64,000 bases of DNA, from positions 1,116,001 to 1,180,000 of the forward strand of contig NZ_CP133016.1 of assembly GCF_030866745.1 (NCBI RefSeq), read 5' to 3'. How positions within the stretch are numbered: the stretch's first letter is position 1; every line of letters begins with the position of its first letter. Below the pieces are notes generated by a model. That model ran no database searches and was not told where the DNA came from. It was given only the letters and a program-made list of their open reading frames with translations. Made by a program: the position numbers and the translations under genes. Origin of the DNA: Sphingomonas flavescens (GTDB lineage Bacteria; Pseudomonadota; Alphaproteobacteria; Sphingomonadales; Sphingomonadaceae). Below are positions 31,580 to 44,715 of this stretch, in pieces.

Positions 31580-33439
31580 ATGAAATTCGTTCGCGCAATC
31601 TGGAAGCTGCTGGTCGGAGTGAAGGACGCCTTGGTCCTGCTGCTTCTGCTGCTGTTCTTTGGCGGCCTCTATGGCGCGCTGTCCGCCCGTCCCGCGCCGG
31701 TGAAGGACGGGGTGCTTGATCTCAATCTCAACGGCAGCGTGGTGGAGCAGCCAGCGCGCCGTCAATGGTCGGACGTCGCCAGCGGCGGCGCGCTCGGGCA
31801 ATACCGCCTGCGCGATCTGGTCGCCGCAATGGACAAGGCGCGCACCGACGACCGGGTGAAGGTGGTCGCCCTCGACCTCGACGGGTTCACCGGTGGCGGC
31901 GCAACGGCGATCAACGATCTGGCTGAAGCCGTGCGGCGCGTCCGTGGCGCGGGTAAGCCGGTGGTTGCTTATGGTGTCGGTTATACCGACGACAGCTACG
32001 CCCTGGCGTCGGCGGCATCGGAAATCTGGCTCAATCCGCTCGGCGGCGTGCTCATCTCCGGGCCGGGCGGATCGAACCTCTATTACAAGGGCCTGCTCGA
32101 CAAGCTTGGCGTGACCGCCAACGTCTATCGCGTTGGCACCTATAAGTCGGCGGTCGAGCCTTACATTCGCAACGACATGTCGCCCGAAGCGCGGCAGAAT
32201 TACCAGGCACTGGACGGAGCGCGGCTGGAGACCTGGAAACAGGCGGTCAAGCAGGCGCGGCCCAAGGCGAATATCGACCTCTTCCTGTCCAACATGAACG
32301 GCGCGGTGGCGGCCGCTGGCGGCGACATGGCAAAAGCCGCTTTGCAGGCGGGTCTGATCGATAAGGTCGGCGAGCGGCAGGATTTTGAGGCACGGCTGGC
32401 GCAACTCGGCGGCGGCGCGGGCGACCGCGGCAACGCGTTCAAGGAAATCAAGCTCGGCGCCTACATCAACGACGTGGTTGATCGAAAGCCGAGCGGACCC
32501 ATCGGCGTGGTCACCATCGCGGGGATGATCGTCGACGGCAAAGCCGGCCCCGGAACTGCGGGCGGCGACACCATCGCCAAGCAAATCCAGGACGGGATTC
32601 GCAACAAGGGGGTGAAAGCGCTGGTCGTGCGGGTCGATAGCCCGGGCGGTTCGGTGCTGGCTTCCGAGCGCATCCGGCAGGCGTTGCTGGAAGCTAAATC
32701 CAAGAAAATCCCCGTCGTCGTGTCGATGGGCAGCGTGGCCGCTTCTGGCGGCTACTGGGTCTCGACCCCGGCCGATTTCATCTATGCCGAGCCGTCGACG
32801 ATCACCGGGTCGATCGGCGTGTTCGGCGTGCTTCCGAGCTTCCAGGGCACCCTGGCCAAGTTGGGCGTCGGCGCGGATGGCGTGAAGACGACACCGCTGT
32901 CGGGCGAACCGGACCTGCTCAAGGGCCCTTCGCCGGAAGCCGGACAACTGATCCAGACAGGCGTCGAATCCACCTATGGACGCTTTCTCAGCATTGTCGC
33001 GCAGTCGCGGCACAAGACGCCGCAGCAGATCGACCAGATCGCGCAGGGGCGCGTGTGGGACGGCGGCACGGCGCGCCAGATCGGGCTGGTCGACGGCTTC
33101 GGTGGGATGAGCGAGGCGATCGGCAAGGCCGCCGAACTGGCCAAGCTCGGCGACGAGCGGCGCGTCCGGTACCTTGAGGCGCAGCCGAGCTTCAGCGATC
33201 AACTGATCGAAGCCTGGGCGACGAAGGACAATGACCAGGCTGCCCCGACCGACGCTTTCTCGCTGATGGCGCGCAAGCCGCAGGACCAGCTCGCGCAGGT
33301 GTTTGCCGAGGTGCAGTCGATCCTGAGCGGACCGAGCATCCAGGCGCGCTGCCTGGAGTGTCAGGTATCCGCGCCGGCGCGATCGCCCACGCACGATCAG
33401 ACCCTGCTGGCGCTGCTGCGCAGCTGGCTGACCGTATAG
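31580..33439 (+). CDS. sppA: Signal peptide peptidase SppA, 67K type
   Basis: A 619-residue membrane-anchored serine protease that degrades cleaved signal peptides in the membrane. One N-terminal helix (DALVLLLLLLFFGGLYGAL), then two S49 domains. The catalytic Lys is in RVGTYKSAVEPY (residue 189) and the Ser in SMGSVAASGGYWVS (residue 389); the 200-residue spacing equals that of E. coli Lys209/Ser409. Start at the ATG at 31580, eight bases after AGAGG; the GTG at 31574 is too close to it. It is followed by an M28 peptidase gene 20 bases on. Confidence 0.94.
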   Translation: MKFVRAIWKLLVGVKDALVLLLLLLFFGGLYGALSARPAPVKDGVLDLNLNGSVVEQPARRQWSDVASGGALGQYRLRDLVAAMDKARTDDRVKVVALDLDGFTGGGATAINDLAEAVRRVRGAGKPVVAYGVGYTDDSYALASAASEIWLNPLGGVLISGPGGSNLYYKGLLDKLGVTANVYRVGTYKSAVEPYIRNDMSPEARQNYQALDGARLETWKQAVKQARPKANIDLFLSNMNGAVAAAGGDMAKAALQAGLIDKVGERQDFEARLAQLGGGAGDRGNAFKEIKLGAYINDVVDRKPSGPIGVVTIAGMIVDGKAGPGTAGGDTIAKQIQDGIRNKGVKALVVRVDSPGGSVLASERIRQALLEAKSKKIPVVVSMGSVAASGGYWVSTPADFIYAEPSTITGSIGVFGVLPSFQGTLAKLGVGADGVKTTPLSGEPDLLKGPSPEAGQLIQTGVESTYGRFLSIVAQSRHKTPQQIDQIAQGRVWDGGTARQIGLVDGFGGMSEAIGKAAELAKLGDERRVRYLEAQPSFSDQLIEAWATKDNDQAAPTDAFSLMARKPQDQLAQVFAEVQSILSGPSIQARCLECQVSAPARSPTHDQTLLALLRSWLTV

Positions 33440-33459
33440 ATAAATCTGGGGGACCATCC

Positions 33460-34809
33460 TTGAAAACTATATTTGCCGCGCTCTGCGCGACTGCTGCGCT
33501 GGCGACGACACCGGCGCTGGCGCAAAGCACGATCACCGAGCGGTCGGTCGCCGCACATGAGGCATTTCTGGCAAGCGACGCCTTGCAGGGACGCGGCAGC
33601 GCAACCCGCGACGAAGCGATTGCCGCCGTCTATGTCGCGTCGCAATTCCAGGCGTACGGCCTGGTACCGGCGCCGGGAATGGACGGCTATCTGCAGAAAG
33701 CAGTTGTTGTACGCGAGACGCTGACGGCTCCCGCGACCTTGACGGTGGGCGGCGCAGCCATCGCCTCTCCAACGCTGTTGCTCAGCTCGGGCAAGCCGAT
33801 TTCGGGCACTCTCGCGGTGGCGGCCGTTGCGGATCCGGCGAAACTTCCAACTGCGGACATCGTGCTGGTGTCGGCCAAGGACGCCGACCCGATGACGATC
33901 TATCGCGCGATCGCTGGCAAGCCCGTCAAGCTGCTCATCGTTCGCGAGAATGAAGGAAGCCGAAAGCTACTCGGCATGCTCGGCGGGAAACCCCGCCTGC
34001 CGGTGTATCTCGAGGAAAAGCCGCCACGCGAGCGGCCCAGCCTCATAACGTTGCCGGACGCTGCCGTTGACGCACTGGCGAGCAGAGTGGGCGCCCCAGT
34101 CATGCTGAATATCGCGACGACAAAAGAGCGCGCCACGACCACCAACGCCATTGGCTACCTAAAAGGCCGCGACGCGAAGGCCGGAACGCTGCTGCTGACG
34201 GCGCATCTCGATCACCTGGGTTTGCGTCCCGACGGCACGATCATGCCGGGCGCCAATGACGATGCTTCCGGAACCACGGCGGTGATGGAGCTGGCGCGCG
34301 CCCTGGCGACCGGCAAGCAGCCGCGGCGGAGCATTCTGTTCGTTTGCTACGGGAGCGAGGAGATCGGTGGCTACGGATCGACCTATTTCGGCGAGCATCC
34401 GCCGGTGCGGCTCGATCAAATCGCCGCGAACATCGAGTTCGAAATGATCGGCTCGCAGGATCCAAAGCTCCCGAAGAATACGCTGATGATGACGGGCTTC
34501 GATCGGTCGAACCTCGGTCCGGCGCTGAAGGCGCACGGCGCGCTGGTGACGAGCGACCCCTATCCCGAACAGAATTTCTTCCAGCGTTCGGACAACTACT
34601 CGCTCGCGCTGAAGGGCGTGGTCGCGCACACGGTGTCGGGTTGGGCGGTGGTGCCGACCTATCACCAGCCGACCGACACGGCAGCCAACCTCAACATCCC
34701 ATTCATGACGAGCGCGATCCGCTCGCTGGTGGCGCCAATGCGATGGCTTGCGGACAGCAGTTTCACGCCCGCCTGGACAGCCAACGGACGACCGACGCAG
34801 GAACGTTAG
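33460..34809 (+). CDS. Secreted M28-family metallopeptidase
   Basis: A 449-residue zinc aminopeptidase-like enzyme with a signal peptide (LKTIFAALCATAALATTPALAQ). Zinc-site residues are visible in order: LLTAHLDHLGL (His, Asp), PGANDDASGTTAVMELARAL (bridging Asp), YGSEEIGGYGS (catalytic Glu-Glu), IEFEMIG and the final His in PTYHQPTDT. A PA-type insert probably lies between residues 80 and 220. Start is the TTG at 33460 with GGGGGA seven bases upstream; no ATG gives a signal peptide. Downstream of sppA in the same direction, so a shared transcript is likely. Peptide substrate unknown. Confidence 0.9.
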   Translation: MKTIFAALCATAALATTPALAQSTITERSVAAHEAFLASDALQGRGSATRDEAIAAVYVASQFQAYGLVPAPGMDGYLQKAVVVRETLTAPATLTVGGAAIASPTLLLSSGKPISGTLAVAAVADPAKLPTADIVLVSAKDADPMTIYRAIAGKPVKLLIVRENEGSRKLLGMLGGKPRLPVYLEEKPPRERPSLITLPDAAVDALASRVGAPVMLNIATTKERATTTNAIGYLKGRDAKAGTLLLTAHLDHLGLRPDGTIMPGANDDASGTTAVMELARALATGKQPRRSILFVCYGSEEIGGYGSTYFGEHPPVRLDQIAANIEFEMIGSQDPKLPKNTLMMTGFDRSNLGPALKAHGALVTSDPYPEQNFFQRSDNYSLALKGVVAHTVSGWAVVPTYHQPTDTAANLNIPFMTSAIRSLVAPMRWLADSSFTPAWTANGRPTQER

Positions 34810-35519
34810 GCCAAGTTGTCGGCAAGCCGCCTGAGGGTGGCAGCGGGGCGATCGATGATTTCGCCGTGCGACGGGATAAGACGGATCAAGCCGGGGATTT
34901 CGGACCAATCGCGCAACTGCGCGGCGAGCGCGGCTTCATCCTTCACGTAGCGCATTCGCAGCAGTCGCGGCACCGCCGGACGGGGTCCGAACCCTGTCAG
35001 CCGCGCCATGATCCGCGCGCCGATGCCCTGCGGCTGTGAAACGTTACCGACGATGTCGTTGACGACGAGCGTCGTGCCGCCGTCGTGACGGACGACGAGT
35101 GCGAGTTCGGCGTCACCCATGCCGGGTACGCTGACCAAATCGACATCCTTGCCGAGATCAGGCGTGGACGTGTCGACCCGCACAGCTTCGTCGACCTGAG
35201 CCTTGGCCCCCGGCGCTGCCACGACCTTGGCCTTCGGATAACGCGCCTTGAAGGGGCGGCTGTCGAGCCGGTGACCGCCGTTTGGCACGATGATAAAGGA
35301 CGGCGTACCCAGTGCCTGGATCCGCGCCATCTCCGCGTCGGGCAGCGGGATCGGCGAGAAGATTGCCGTGCGCTTGCGGGGCAATGCAACAACCGTCATC
35401 CGCCGCGGAAAATTACCGAGCGGCATCGGGATCTGACCGACGACGGTCATCAGGCCCGGTGCAACCTCGCGCAGCGGGCCGTGCGGCAGGACTTCCCAGT
35501 CATCGTGGAGCTTCGCCAT
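34806..35519 (-). CDS. DUF4336 family protein (metallo-beta-lactamase-like)
   Basis: A 237-residue protein: LPHGPLREVAPGLMTVVGQI, RRMTVVALPRKRTAIFSPIP and FIIVPNGGHRLDSRPFKARYP follow the DUF4336 pattern, a divergent metallo-hydrolase-like fold lacking the classical HxHxDH zinc motif. LVVNDIVGNV and LIPSHGEII mark the C-terminal half. Biochemical function unknown. ATG at 35519; a TTG at 35531 is possible. It follows the second lpd gene by 16 bases and overlaps the convergent M28 gene stop by four bases. Confidence 0.8.
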   Translation of the reverse strand: MAKLHDDWEVLPHGPLREVAPGLMTVVGQIPMPLGNFPRRMTVVALPRKRTAIFSPIPLPDAEMARIQALGTPSFIIVPNGGHRLDSRPFKARYPKAKVVAAPGAKAQVDEAVRVDTSTPDLGKDVDLVSVPGMGDAELALVVRHDGGTTLVVNDIVGNVSQPQGIGARIMARLTGFGPRPAVPRLLRMRYVKDEAALAAQLRDWSEIPGLIRLIPSHGEIIDRPAATLRRLADNLA

Positions 35520-35535
35520 CGCGAAACCCAACGCA

Positions 35536-36927
35536 TCAAATGTGGATCGGCTTCCCGGTCACGCCCATCGCCGCTTCCTTGAGCGCTTCGCTGTGCGTCG
35601 GGTGCGCGTGGCAGGTGTAGGCGATGTCCTCGCTGGTCGCGCCGAACTCCATTGCCAGCGCTGCCTCGGCGATCATCGTGCCGGCGACGCTGGCGATGCA
35701 CCAGACGCCCAGCACGCGGTCGGTCTTGGCGTCCGCGATGACCTTCACGAAGCCGTCCGGCTCGTGGTTGGTCTTGGCACGGCTGTTGGCGAGCATCGGG
35801 AACTTGCCGACCTTTACCTCGCCATGCTCCTTGGCCTGTGCTTCGGTTAGGCCCACGCCCGCGATCTCGGGCATGGTGTAGACGACCGACGGGATGACGT
35901 CGTGGTTCACGATCCCGGTCTGGCCCGCGATGTTCTCGGCGACCGCAATGCCCTCATCCTCGGCCTTGTGCGCGAGCATCGGGCCGGGGATCACGTCGCC
36001 GATCGCCCACACGCCCTGCACCTTGGTGCGGAAGTCGTGATCGGTTTCGATCTGGCCGCGCTGATTGACCGACAGGCCCGCCTTGTCGAGCGCGAGGCCC
36101 TCCGTGTTCGGACGCCGGCCAATGGAGACTAGAACCACGTCGGCATCGAGCGTTTCCGCAGCACCGCCCTTTGCCGGTTCGACGGTCAAGCTGGCCTTGC
36201 TGCCATCGACTTTCACGCCGGTAACCTTAGTGCCGAGCCGGAACTCGATACCCTGCTTCTTGAAAATCTTGTTGGCTTCCTTGCGGACGTCGTCGTCGAA
36301 GCCGGGCAGGATCTGATCGAGGAACTCGACGCAGGTGACCTTGGCACCGAGCCGCCGCCACACGCTGCCAAGCTCGAGCCCGATCACGCCGCCGCCAATC
36401 ACCACCATATGCGCCGGGACTTTTTCCAGTTCGAGCGCGCCGGTGGAAGAGACCACGATCTTCTCGTCGATCTCGACGCCTGGAAGCGGGGTCACCGACG
36501 AGCCGGTGGCGATGACGATGTTCTTCGCACGGACGGTCCGGTCGCCGACCTTGACGGTATCGGCGCTTTCGAAGCTGGCGCGGCCTTTCAGCCATTCGAC
36601 CTTGTTCTTCTTGAACAGGAATTCGATGCCGCCGGTCAGGCCCTTCACCGCATCGCGGCGCTGCGCGTGCATGGTGTCGAGGTCGAGCTCGGGCGTGACC
36701 TTGATGCCCATCTTGGCCATCGCGCCATTAGCTGCAGCATCGAAATATTCCGACGCGTGCAGCATCGCCTTCGAAGGGATGCAGCCGACATTGAGGCACG
36801 TACCGCCAAGCGTTTCGCGGCTTTCGGCGCACGCGGTCTTCAGGCCGAGCTGCGCAGCGCGGATCGCCGCGACGTAACCGCCAGGACCGGCACCAATCAC
36901 CAGCACGTCGAAATCGTAATCAGCCAT
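35536..36927 (-). CDS. lpd: Dihydrolipoyl dehydrogenase (E3) of the 2-oxoglutarate dehydrogenase gene group
   Basis: A 463-residue flavoprotein disulfide reductase, second E3 of the window. FAD motif LVIGAGPGGYVAAIRAAQLG, redox Cys pair in GGTCLNVGCIPSK, NAD loop VVIGGGVIGLELGSVWRRLG and the catalytic His-Glu in CHAHPTHSEALKEAA. It reoxidises lipoyl groups of OdhB. Start is the ATG at 36927 (MADYDFDVLVIG); the longer frame would read through a repetitive palindrome (RQAQGERSFS), a common misannotation in sphingomonads. It is the last catalytic gene of the mdh-sucD-sucA-odhB-lpd block. Confidence 0.96.
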   Translation of the reverse strand: MADYDFDVLVIGAGPGGYVAAIRAAQLGLKTACAESRETLGGTCLNVGCIPSKAMLHASEYFDAAANGAMAKMGIKVTPELDLDTMHAQRRDAVKGLTGGIEFLFKKNKVEWLKGRASFESADTVKVGDRTVRAKNIVIATGSSVTPLPGVEIDEKIVVSSTGALELEKVPAHMVVIGGGVIGLELGSVWRRLGAKVTCVEFLDQILPGFDDDVRKEANKIFKKQGIEFRLGTKVTGVKVDGSKASLTVEPAKGGAAETLDADVVLVSIGRRPNTEGLALDKAGLSVNQRGQIETDHDFRTKVQGVWAIGDVIPGPMLAHKAEDEGIAVAENIAGQTGIVNHDVIPSVVYTMPEIAGVGLTEAQAKEHGEVKVGKFPMLANSRAKTNHEPDGFVKVIADAKTDRVLGVWCIASVAGTMIAEAALAMEFGATSEDIAYTCHAHPTHSEALKEAAMGVTGKPIHI

Positions 36928-36936
36928 GGAGAAACT

Positions 36937-37027
36937 CCGTTCGCCCTGAGCTTGTCGAAGGGCTGTCTTGGTTCTTTGCCTTCGCATTTAAGGAAGAACG
37001 GGGCTTCGACAAGCTCAGCCCGAACGG
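36937..37027. repeat. Pair of inverted REP-like palindromic elements between odhB and lpd
   Basis: Two 27-base units face each other: 36937-36963 (core CTGAGCTTGTCGAAGGGC) and 37001-37027 (core GGGCTTCGACAAGCTCAG). They are inverted copies differing at four bases, and the differences are compensatory: unit 1 has GCCCT/AGGGC and unit 2 GGGCT/AGCCC, so each keeps its own five-pair stem. The same TTCGACAAGCTCAG core is well known as a repeated palindrome in sphingomonad genomes. The pair can also fold on itself as one long hairpin between two co-transcribed genes. Confidence 0.9.
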
Positions 37028-37034
37028 TGGGTGA

Positions 37035-38336
37035 CTAAAGGTCGATCAGTAGCCGCGTCGGATCCTCGATCGCTTCCTTGATGCGGACCAGGAACGTGAC
37101 CGCTTCGCGGCCGTCGATCAAACGGTGGTCGTAGCTGAGCGCGAGGTACATCATCGGGCGGATGACAACCTGGCCGTCCTTGGCAACCGGACGCTCCTCG
37201 ATGCGGTGCATGCCGAGCACTGCCGACTGCGGCGGGTTGATGATCGGCGTCGACAGCAGCGAGCCGAACACACCGCCGTTGGAGATGGTGAAGGTGCCGC
37301 CCGCCATGTCGTCGGCGGTCAGCGTGCCTTCCTTGGCCTTCTTGCCGTAGCCGGCGATCGCCTTTTCGATCTCGGCGAAGCTCATCGCGTCGGCATTGCG
37401 GACGACCGGAACGACCAGCCCCTTGGGCGCCGACACCGCGACCGAGACGTCGAGATAGTCGTGGTAGACGATCTCGTCGCCCTCGATGCTGGCGTTGACC
37501 GAGGGGACGTCCTTGGCGGCCAGCGCGACGGCCTTCACGAAGAAGCCCATGAAGCCGAGGCGGATGCCGTGCTTCTTCTCGAACAGGTCCTTGTAGCGGG
37601 CGCGGGCGTCGATGACGGCGGTCATGTCGACATCGTTGAACGTAGTCAGCAGCGCGGCTGTGTTCTGCGCATCCTTGAGGCGCTTGGCGATCGTCTGCCG
37701 CAGCCGCGACATTTTTACGCGCTCTTCTGCACGGTCGCCAGTCGCGGCCTTCGTGGCAGGCGCTTGTTGCGCGGGAGCAGCCGCAGGGGCGGACGGTGCT
37801 TTGGCTTCCGGTGCCGGCGCAGCCTTCTGCGCTTCGGCGGCGGCGATCACATCGTCCTTGGTCAGGCGTCCGTCCTTGCCGGTGCCGCGGATGCGTGTCG
37901 GATCGACGTGATGCTCCAGCACCGCGCGGCGCACGGCCGGCGACAGGGATGTAATCCCCGCGTCCTGCGGCGCGGCGTCCGGGCTGGCGGGCGGGGTCGG
38001 TTGCGCATCCTCACGCAGGGCGGGCGTTTCGGCCGGTCCTGTCGGATTGGTCGAAGTCGCCGCAGCCGCCTGTGCGGGCGCGGCGGCGCTGGCCCTGCCC
38101 GACTGGTCGATCCGCGCGATGGCGGCGCCGACCGCGACGGTGTCGCCTTCCTTGGCCAACTGCTCGGTCAGTACGCCGGCGATCGGCGACGGCACTTCGA
38201 CGCTGACCTTGTCTGTCTCCAGGCTGGCGATAGGCTCGTCGGCCGCGACCGTTTCGCCCGGCTGCTTGAGCCATTGGGCAAGCGTGCCTTCGGTAATCGA
38301 TTCGCCGAGCGCCGGAACTTGAACTTCGGTGGCCAT
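37035..38336 (-). CDS. odhB: Dihydrolipoyllysine succinyltransferase (E2) of 2-oxoglutarate dehydrogenase
   Basis: A 433-residue E2. Lipoyl domain (1-77) [20 protein letters not shown] with the lipoylated Lys in [14 protein letters not shown]; Ala/Pro linker; peripheral subunit-binding domain ([20 protein letters not shown]); catalytic domain with [20 protein letters not shown] and the active-site His in [18 protein letters not shown]. The sequences are of succinyl, not acetyl, type. Nine bases after sucA, 107 bases before lpd, with the REP pair in that gap. It forms the core of the OGDH complex in the TCA cycle. Confidence 0.97.
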   Translation of the reverse strand: MATEVQVPALGESITEGTLAQWLKQPGETVAADEPIASLETDKVSVEVPSPIAGVLTEQLAKEGDTVAVGAAIARIDQSGRASAAAPAQAAAATSTNPTGPAETPALREDAQPTPPASPDAAPQDAGITSLSPAVRRAVLEHHVDPTRIRGTGKDGRLTKDDVIAAAEAQKAAPAPEAKAPSAPAAAPAQQAPATKAATGDRAEERVKMSRLRQTIAKRLKDAQNTAALLTTFNDVDMTAVIDARARYKDLFEKKHGIRLGFMGFFVKAVALAAKDVPSVNASIEGDEIVYHDYLDVSVAVSAPKGLVVPVVRNADAMSFAEIEKAIAGYGKKAKEGTLTADDMAGGTFTISNGGVFGSLLSTPIINPPQSAVLGMHRIEERPVAKDGQVVIRPMMYLALSYDHRLIDGREAVTFLVRIKEAIEDPTRLLIDL

Positions 38337-38345
38337 GCGTTTCCC

Positions 38346-41173
<2,828 letters not shown>

Positions 41174-41177
<4 letters not shown>

Positions 41178-42061
41178 GCCGAAACGAGCAACTCCTTGAG
41201 TGTCTTGCCCAATTCAGATGGGCTCGGGGAGACGGTAATTCCAGCCGCTTCCATCGCCGCGATCTTGCTTTCCGCATCGCCCTTGCCGCCGGAGACGATA
41301 GCGCCGGCGTGGCCCATGCGGCGACCCGGAGGCGCCGTGCGGCCGGCGATGAAGCCGACGGTCGGCTTCTTGCGTCCGCGCTTCGCTTCGTCGGCCAGGA
41401 ACTGCGCAGCGTCTTCTTCCGCGCTGCCGCCGATTTCACCGATCATGATGATAGATTCTGTCGCGTCGTCGGCGAGGAACATCTCGAGCATGTCGATGAA
41501 CTCGGTGCCTTTGACCGGATCGCCGCCGATACCGACCGCGGTCGTCTGGCCGAGGCCTTCGTTGGTCGTCTGGAAAACCGCTTCGTAAGTCAGCGTGCCG
41601 GAGCGGCTGACCACGCCGACGCTGCCCTTTTTGAAGATGTTGCCGGGCATGATGCCGATCTTGCACTCGTCCGGCGTAAGCACGCCGGGGCAGTTCGGAC
41701 CGATCAGCCGCGACTTCGAGCCGTCGAGCGCGCGCTTCACCCGCACCATGTCGAGCACCGGAATGCCCTCGGTGATGCAGACGATCAGCGGCACTTGCGC
41801 GTCAATCGCTTCGAGGATCGAGTCCGCGGCGAATGGCGGCGGCACGTAGATGACGCTGGCGTCGGCGCCAGTCTTGGCGACCGCTTCATGCACCGTGTCG
41901 AACACCGGTAGGCCGATATGCTCGGTGCCGCCCTTGCCAGGCGTCACGCCGCCGACCATCTGGGTACCGTAGGCCAGCGCCTGCTGAGTGTGGAAAGTGC
42001 CGGTTTCGCCGGTCATCCCCTGAGTAATGACCTTCGTATTACGGTCGACGAGAATGCTCAT
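41174..42061 (-). CDS. sucD: Succinyl-CoA ligase, alpha subunit
   Basis: A 295-residue CoA-binding subunit: [35 protein letters not shown] segment, [20 protein letters not shown], and the phosphohistidine loop at the C-terminal end ([20 protein letters not shown]). SucD needs the beta subunit SucC, which normally sits next to it; here the upstream neighbour is instead a secreted protein of unknown role, and no sucC is in the window. Overlaps sucA by four bases; 16 bases from the secreted protein gene. Confidence 0.97.
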
Positions 42062-42077
42062 CTAGTCCGAGACCTTC

Positions 42078-43555
<1,478 letters not shown>

Positions 43556-43780
43556 TTAGCTGCTGCTTTCCTCTGCTTTTCAAGAGCGGCGCCGAGGACC
43601 GGTGCCAGGGTTGGCGGCGCTCTAGACCGGTGAGGAGAGTCGGGCAACCGCTTGGCACTCATTCGATCCGCAGATGAAACTTCGATTACCTTTTGGTGAA
43701 CTCAGAAACCGAGCCGAATGCGGCCCGTTCGGCCGGTCACGAGCCCGTTCGAGGTTCGATTGATCTGAGGAGTATCGACA

Positions 43781-44125
43781 ATGAAATTCGTAATTGCGAC
43801 GGCGGCCGCAGCAATCGCGGTCGCGGCTACGCCTGCCTCTGCACGCACCTATTCCGATGTAGTTCGATGCGTAAAGGTGGCCGATGGAAAGTGCACCAAG
43901 TGGGACCGCTTGACCACCGAGCAAGCGATGAAGGCGCAGTGGAAAACCGGCTACGTCTTCGGCCCGACCTACACTTACACCGATTTCAGCACGATCCCGC
44001 AGAACTTCGTGACCGAATACGGCCTCGATCCCAGTGGCCGGTACGTCTATCAGAACGGCTACATCTACGTTGTCGACCCGACGACCTATGCGGTCAGCAA
44101 AGTCATTTACACGACTAACCCCTGA
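43781..44125 (+). CDS. Periplasmic RcnB-like protein
   Basis: A 114-residue protein with a signal peptide (MKFVIATAAAAIAVAATPASA). Two Cys (VVRCVKVADGKCTKWDR) may pair. The C-terminal 45 residues, DPSGRYVYQNGYIYVVDPTT followed by AVSKVIYT, resemble the end of the next gene product and of RcnB-type proteins. Function unknown; RcnB itself is a periplasmic Ni/Co homeostasis factor. Ribosome site GAGGAG lies 9 bases before the ATG. Followed by a strong terminator. Confidence 0.8.
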   Translation: MKFVIATAAAAIAVAATPASARTYSDVVRCVKVADGKCTKWDRLTTEQAMKAQWKTGYVFGPTYTYTDFSTIPQNFVTEYGLDPSGRYVYQNGYIYVVDPTTYAVSKVIYTTNP

Positions 44126-44152
44126 CGCCTTGTCCAGATTTGACACGAAAGC

Positions 44153-44181
44153 GCCGCCGGTCCGTTTCCGGCGGCCTTTTT
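44153..44181 (+). terminator. Rho-independent terminator after the first RcnB-like gene
   Basis: GCCGCCGG and CCGGCGGC form a perfect eight-pair stem with a seven-base loop, followed by CTTTTT. Confidence 0.94.
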
Positions 44182-44237
44182 GTAACCATTTCGGATGGCG
44201 GACGTTGAGAAGCCGAAACCAGTAGAGGGTAAGATAG

Positions 44238-44615
44238 ATGAAACAGCTCATGCTTTTGGCCGGCATTGCGGCGCTCGGCTTTGCCGGTCCCGCCATTGCC
44301 AAGCTTGGCCATGGCAATGGTCACGGCGGCGATCGCGACAATTATGGCTACAACGGCCGCAACTGCCCACCGGGCCTGGCCAAGAAGCACAACGGCTGCA
44401 TGCCCCCGGGCCAAGCCAAGAAGCGCTGGAGCCGCGGCGATCGCTGGCGAAGCAATTACGGCAGCTATTACACGTACAACCGGATCCCTTACGACATCCG
44501 GCAGCGCTACGACCTGAACTCGCGCTACCGTTATTATTACAACGACGGTTACCTCTATCAGGTCGATCCGCGCACGCAGCTGATCTCGCAGGTGATCAGC
44601 GCGCTGCTGCGCTAG
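44238..44615 (+). CDS. RcnB-family periplasmic protein
   Basis: A 125-residue protein with a signal peptide (MKQLMLLAGIAALGFAGPAIA) and a His/Gly-rich then basic mature region: GHGNGHGGDRDN, NCPPGLAKKHNGCMPPGQAKK with two Cys, and the RcnB-like end YRYYYNDGYLYQVDPRTQLI. The PPGLAKK..PPGQAKK arrangement is typical of RcnB-domain proteins. Metal binding by the His-rich stretch is plausible but unproven. It has its own terminator on both sides, so it is a separate transcript from the upstream relative. Confidence 0.85.
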   Translation: MKQLMLLAGIAALGFAGPAIAKLGHGNGHGGDRDNYGYNGRNCPPGLAKKHNGCMPPGQAKKRWSRGDRWRSNYGSYYTYNRIPYDIRQRYDLNSRYRYYYNDGYLYQVDPRTQLISQVISALLR

Positions 44616-44636
44616 GTCTAAAGTCTTGGGCTGAAG

Positions 44637-44668
44637 AGGCCGTCCGGGCGACCGGACGGCCTTTTCTT
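44637..44668 (+). terminator. Rho-independent terminator after the second RcnB-like gene
   Basis: AGGCCGTCCGG and CCGGACGGCCT pair perfectly around a GCGA tetraloop and are followed by TTTCTTT. Confidence 0.94.
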
Positions 44669-44715
44669 TGCCCTCCCGCGCGTGCTAGCGGCGCCGGCAA
44701 GACAGGAGTTTTCCC

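Noticed and set aside
36928..36987. N-terminal extension of lpd (MRRQRTKTALRQAQGERSFS)
   Set aside because: This reads through the REP-like element; the FAD domain starts at MADYDFD.
43652..43660. TTGGCACTC, identical to one arm of the groES CIRCE, in the mdh upstream region
   Set aside because: No matching GAGTGCCAA arm at nine bases; a single nine-base match is not a CIRCE.
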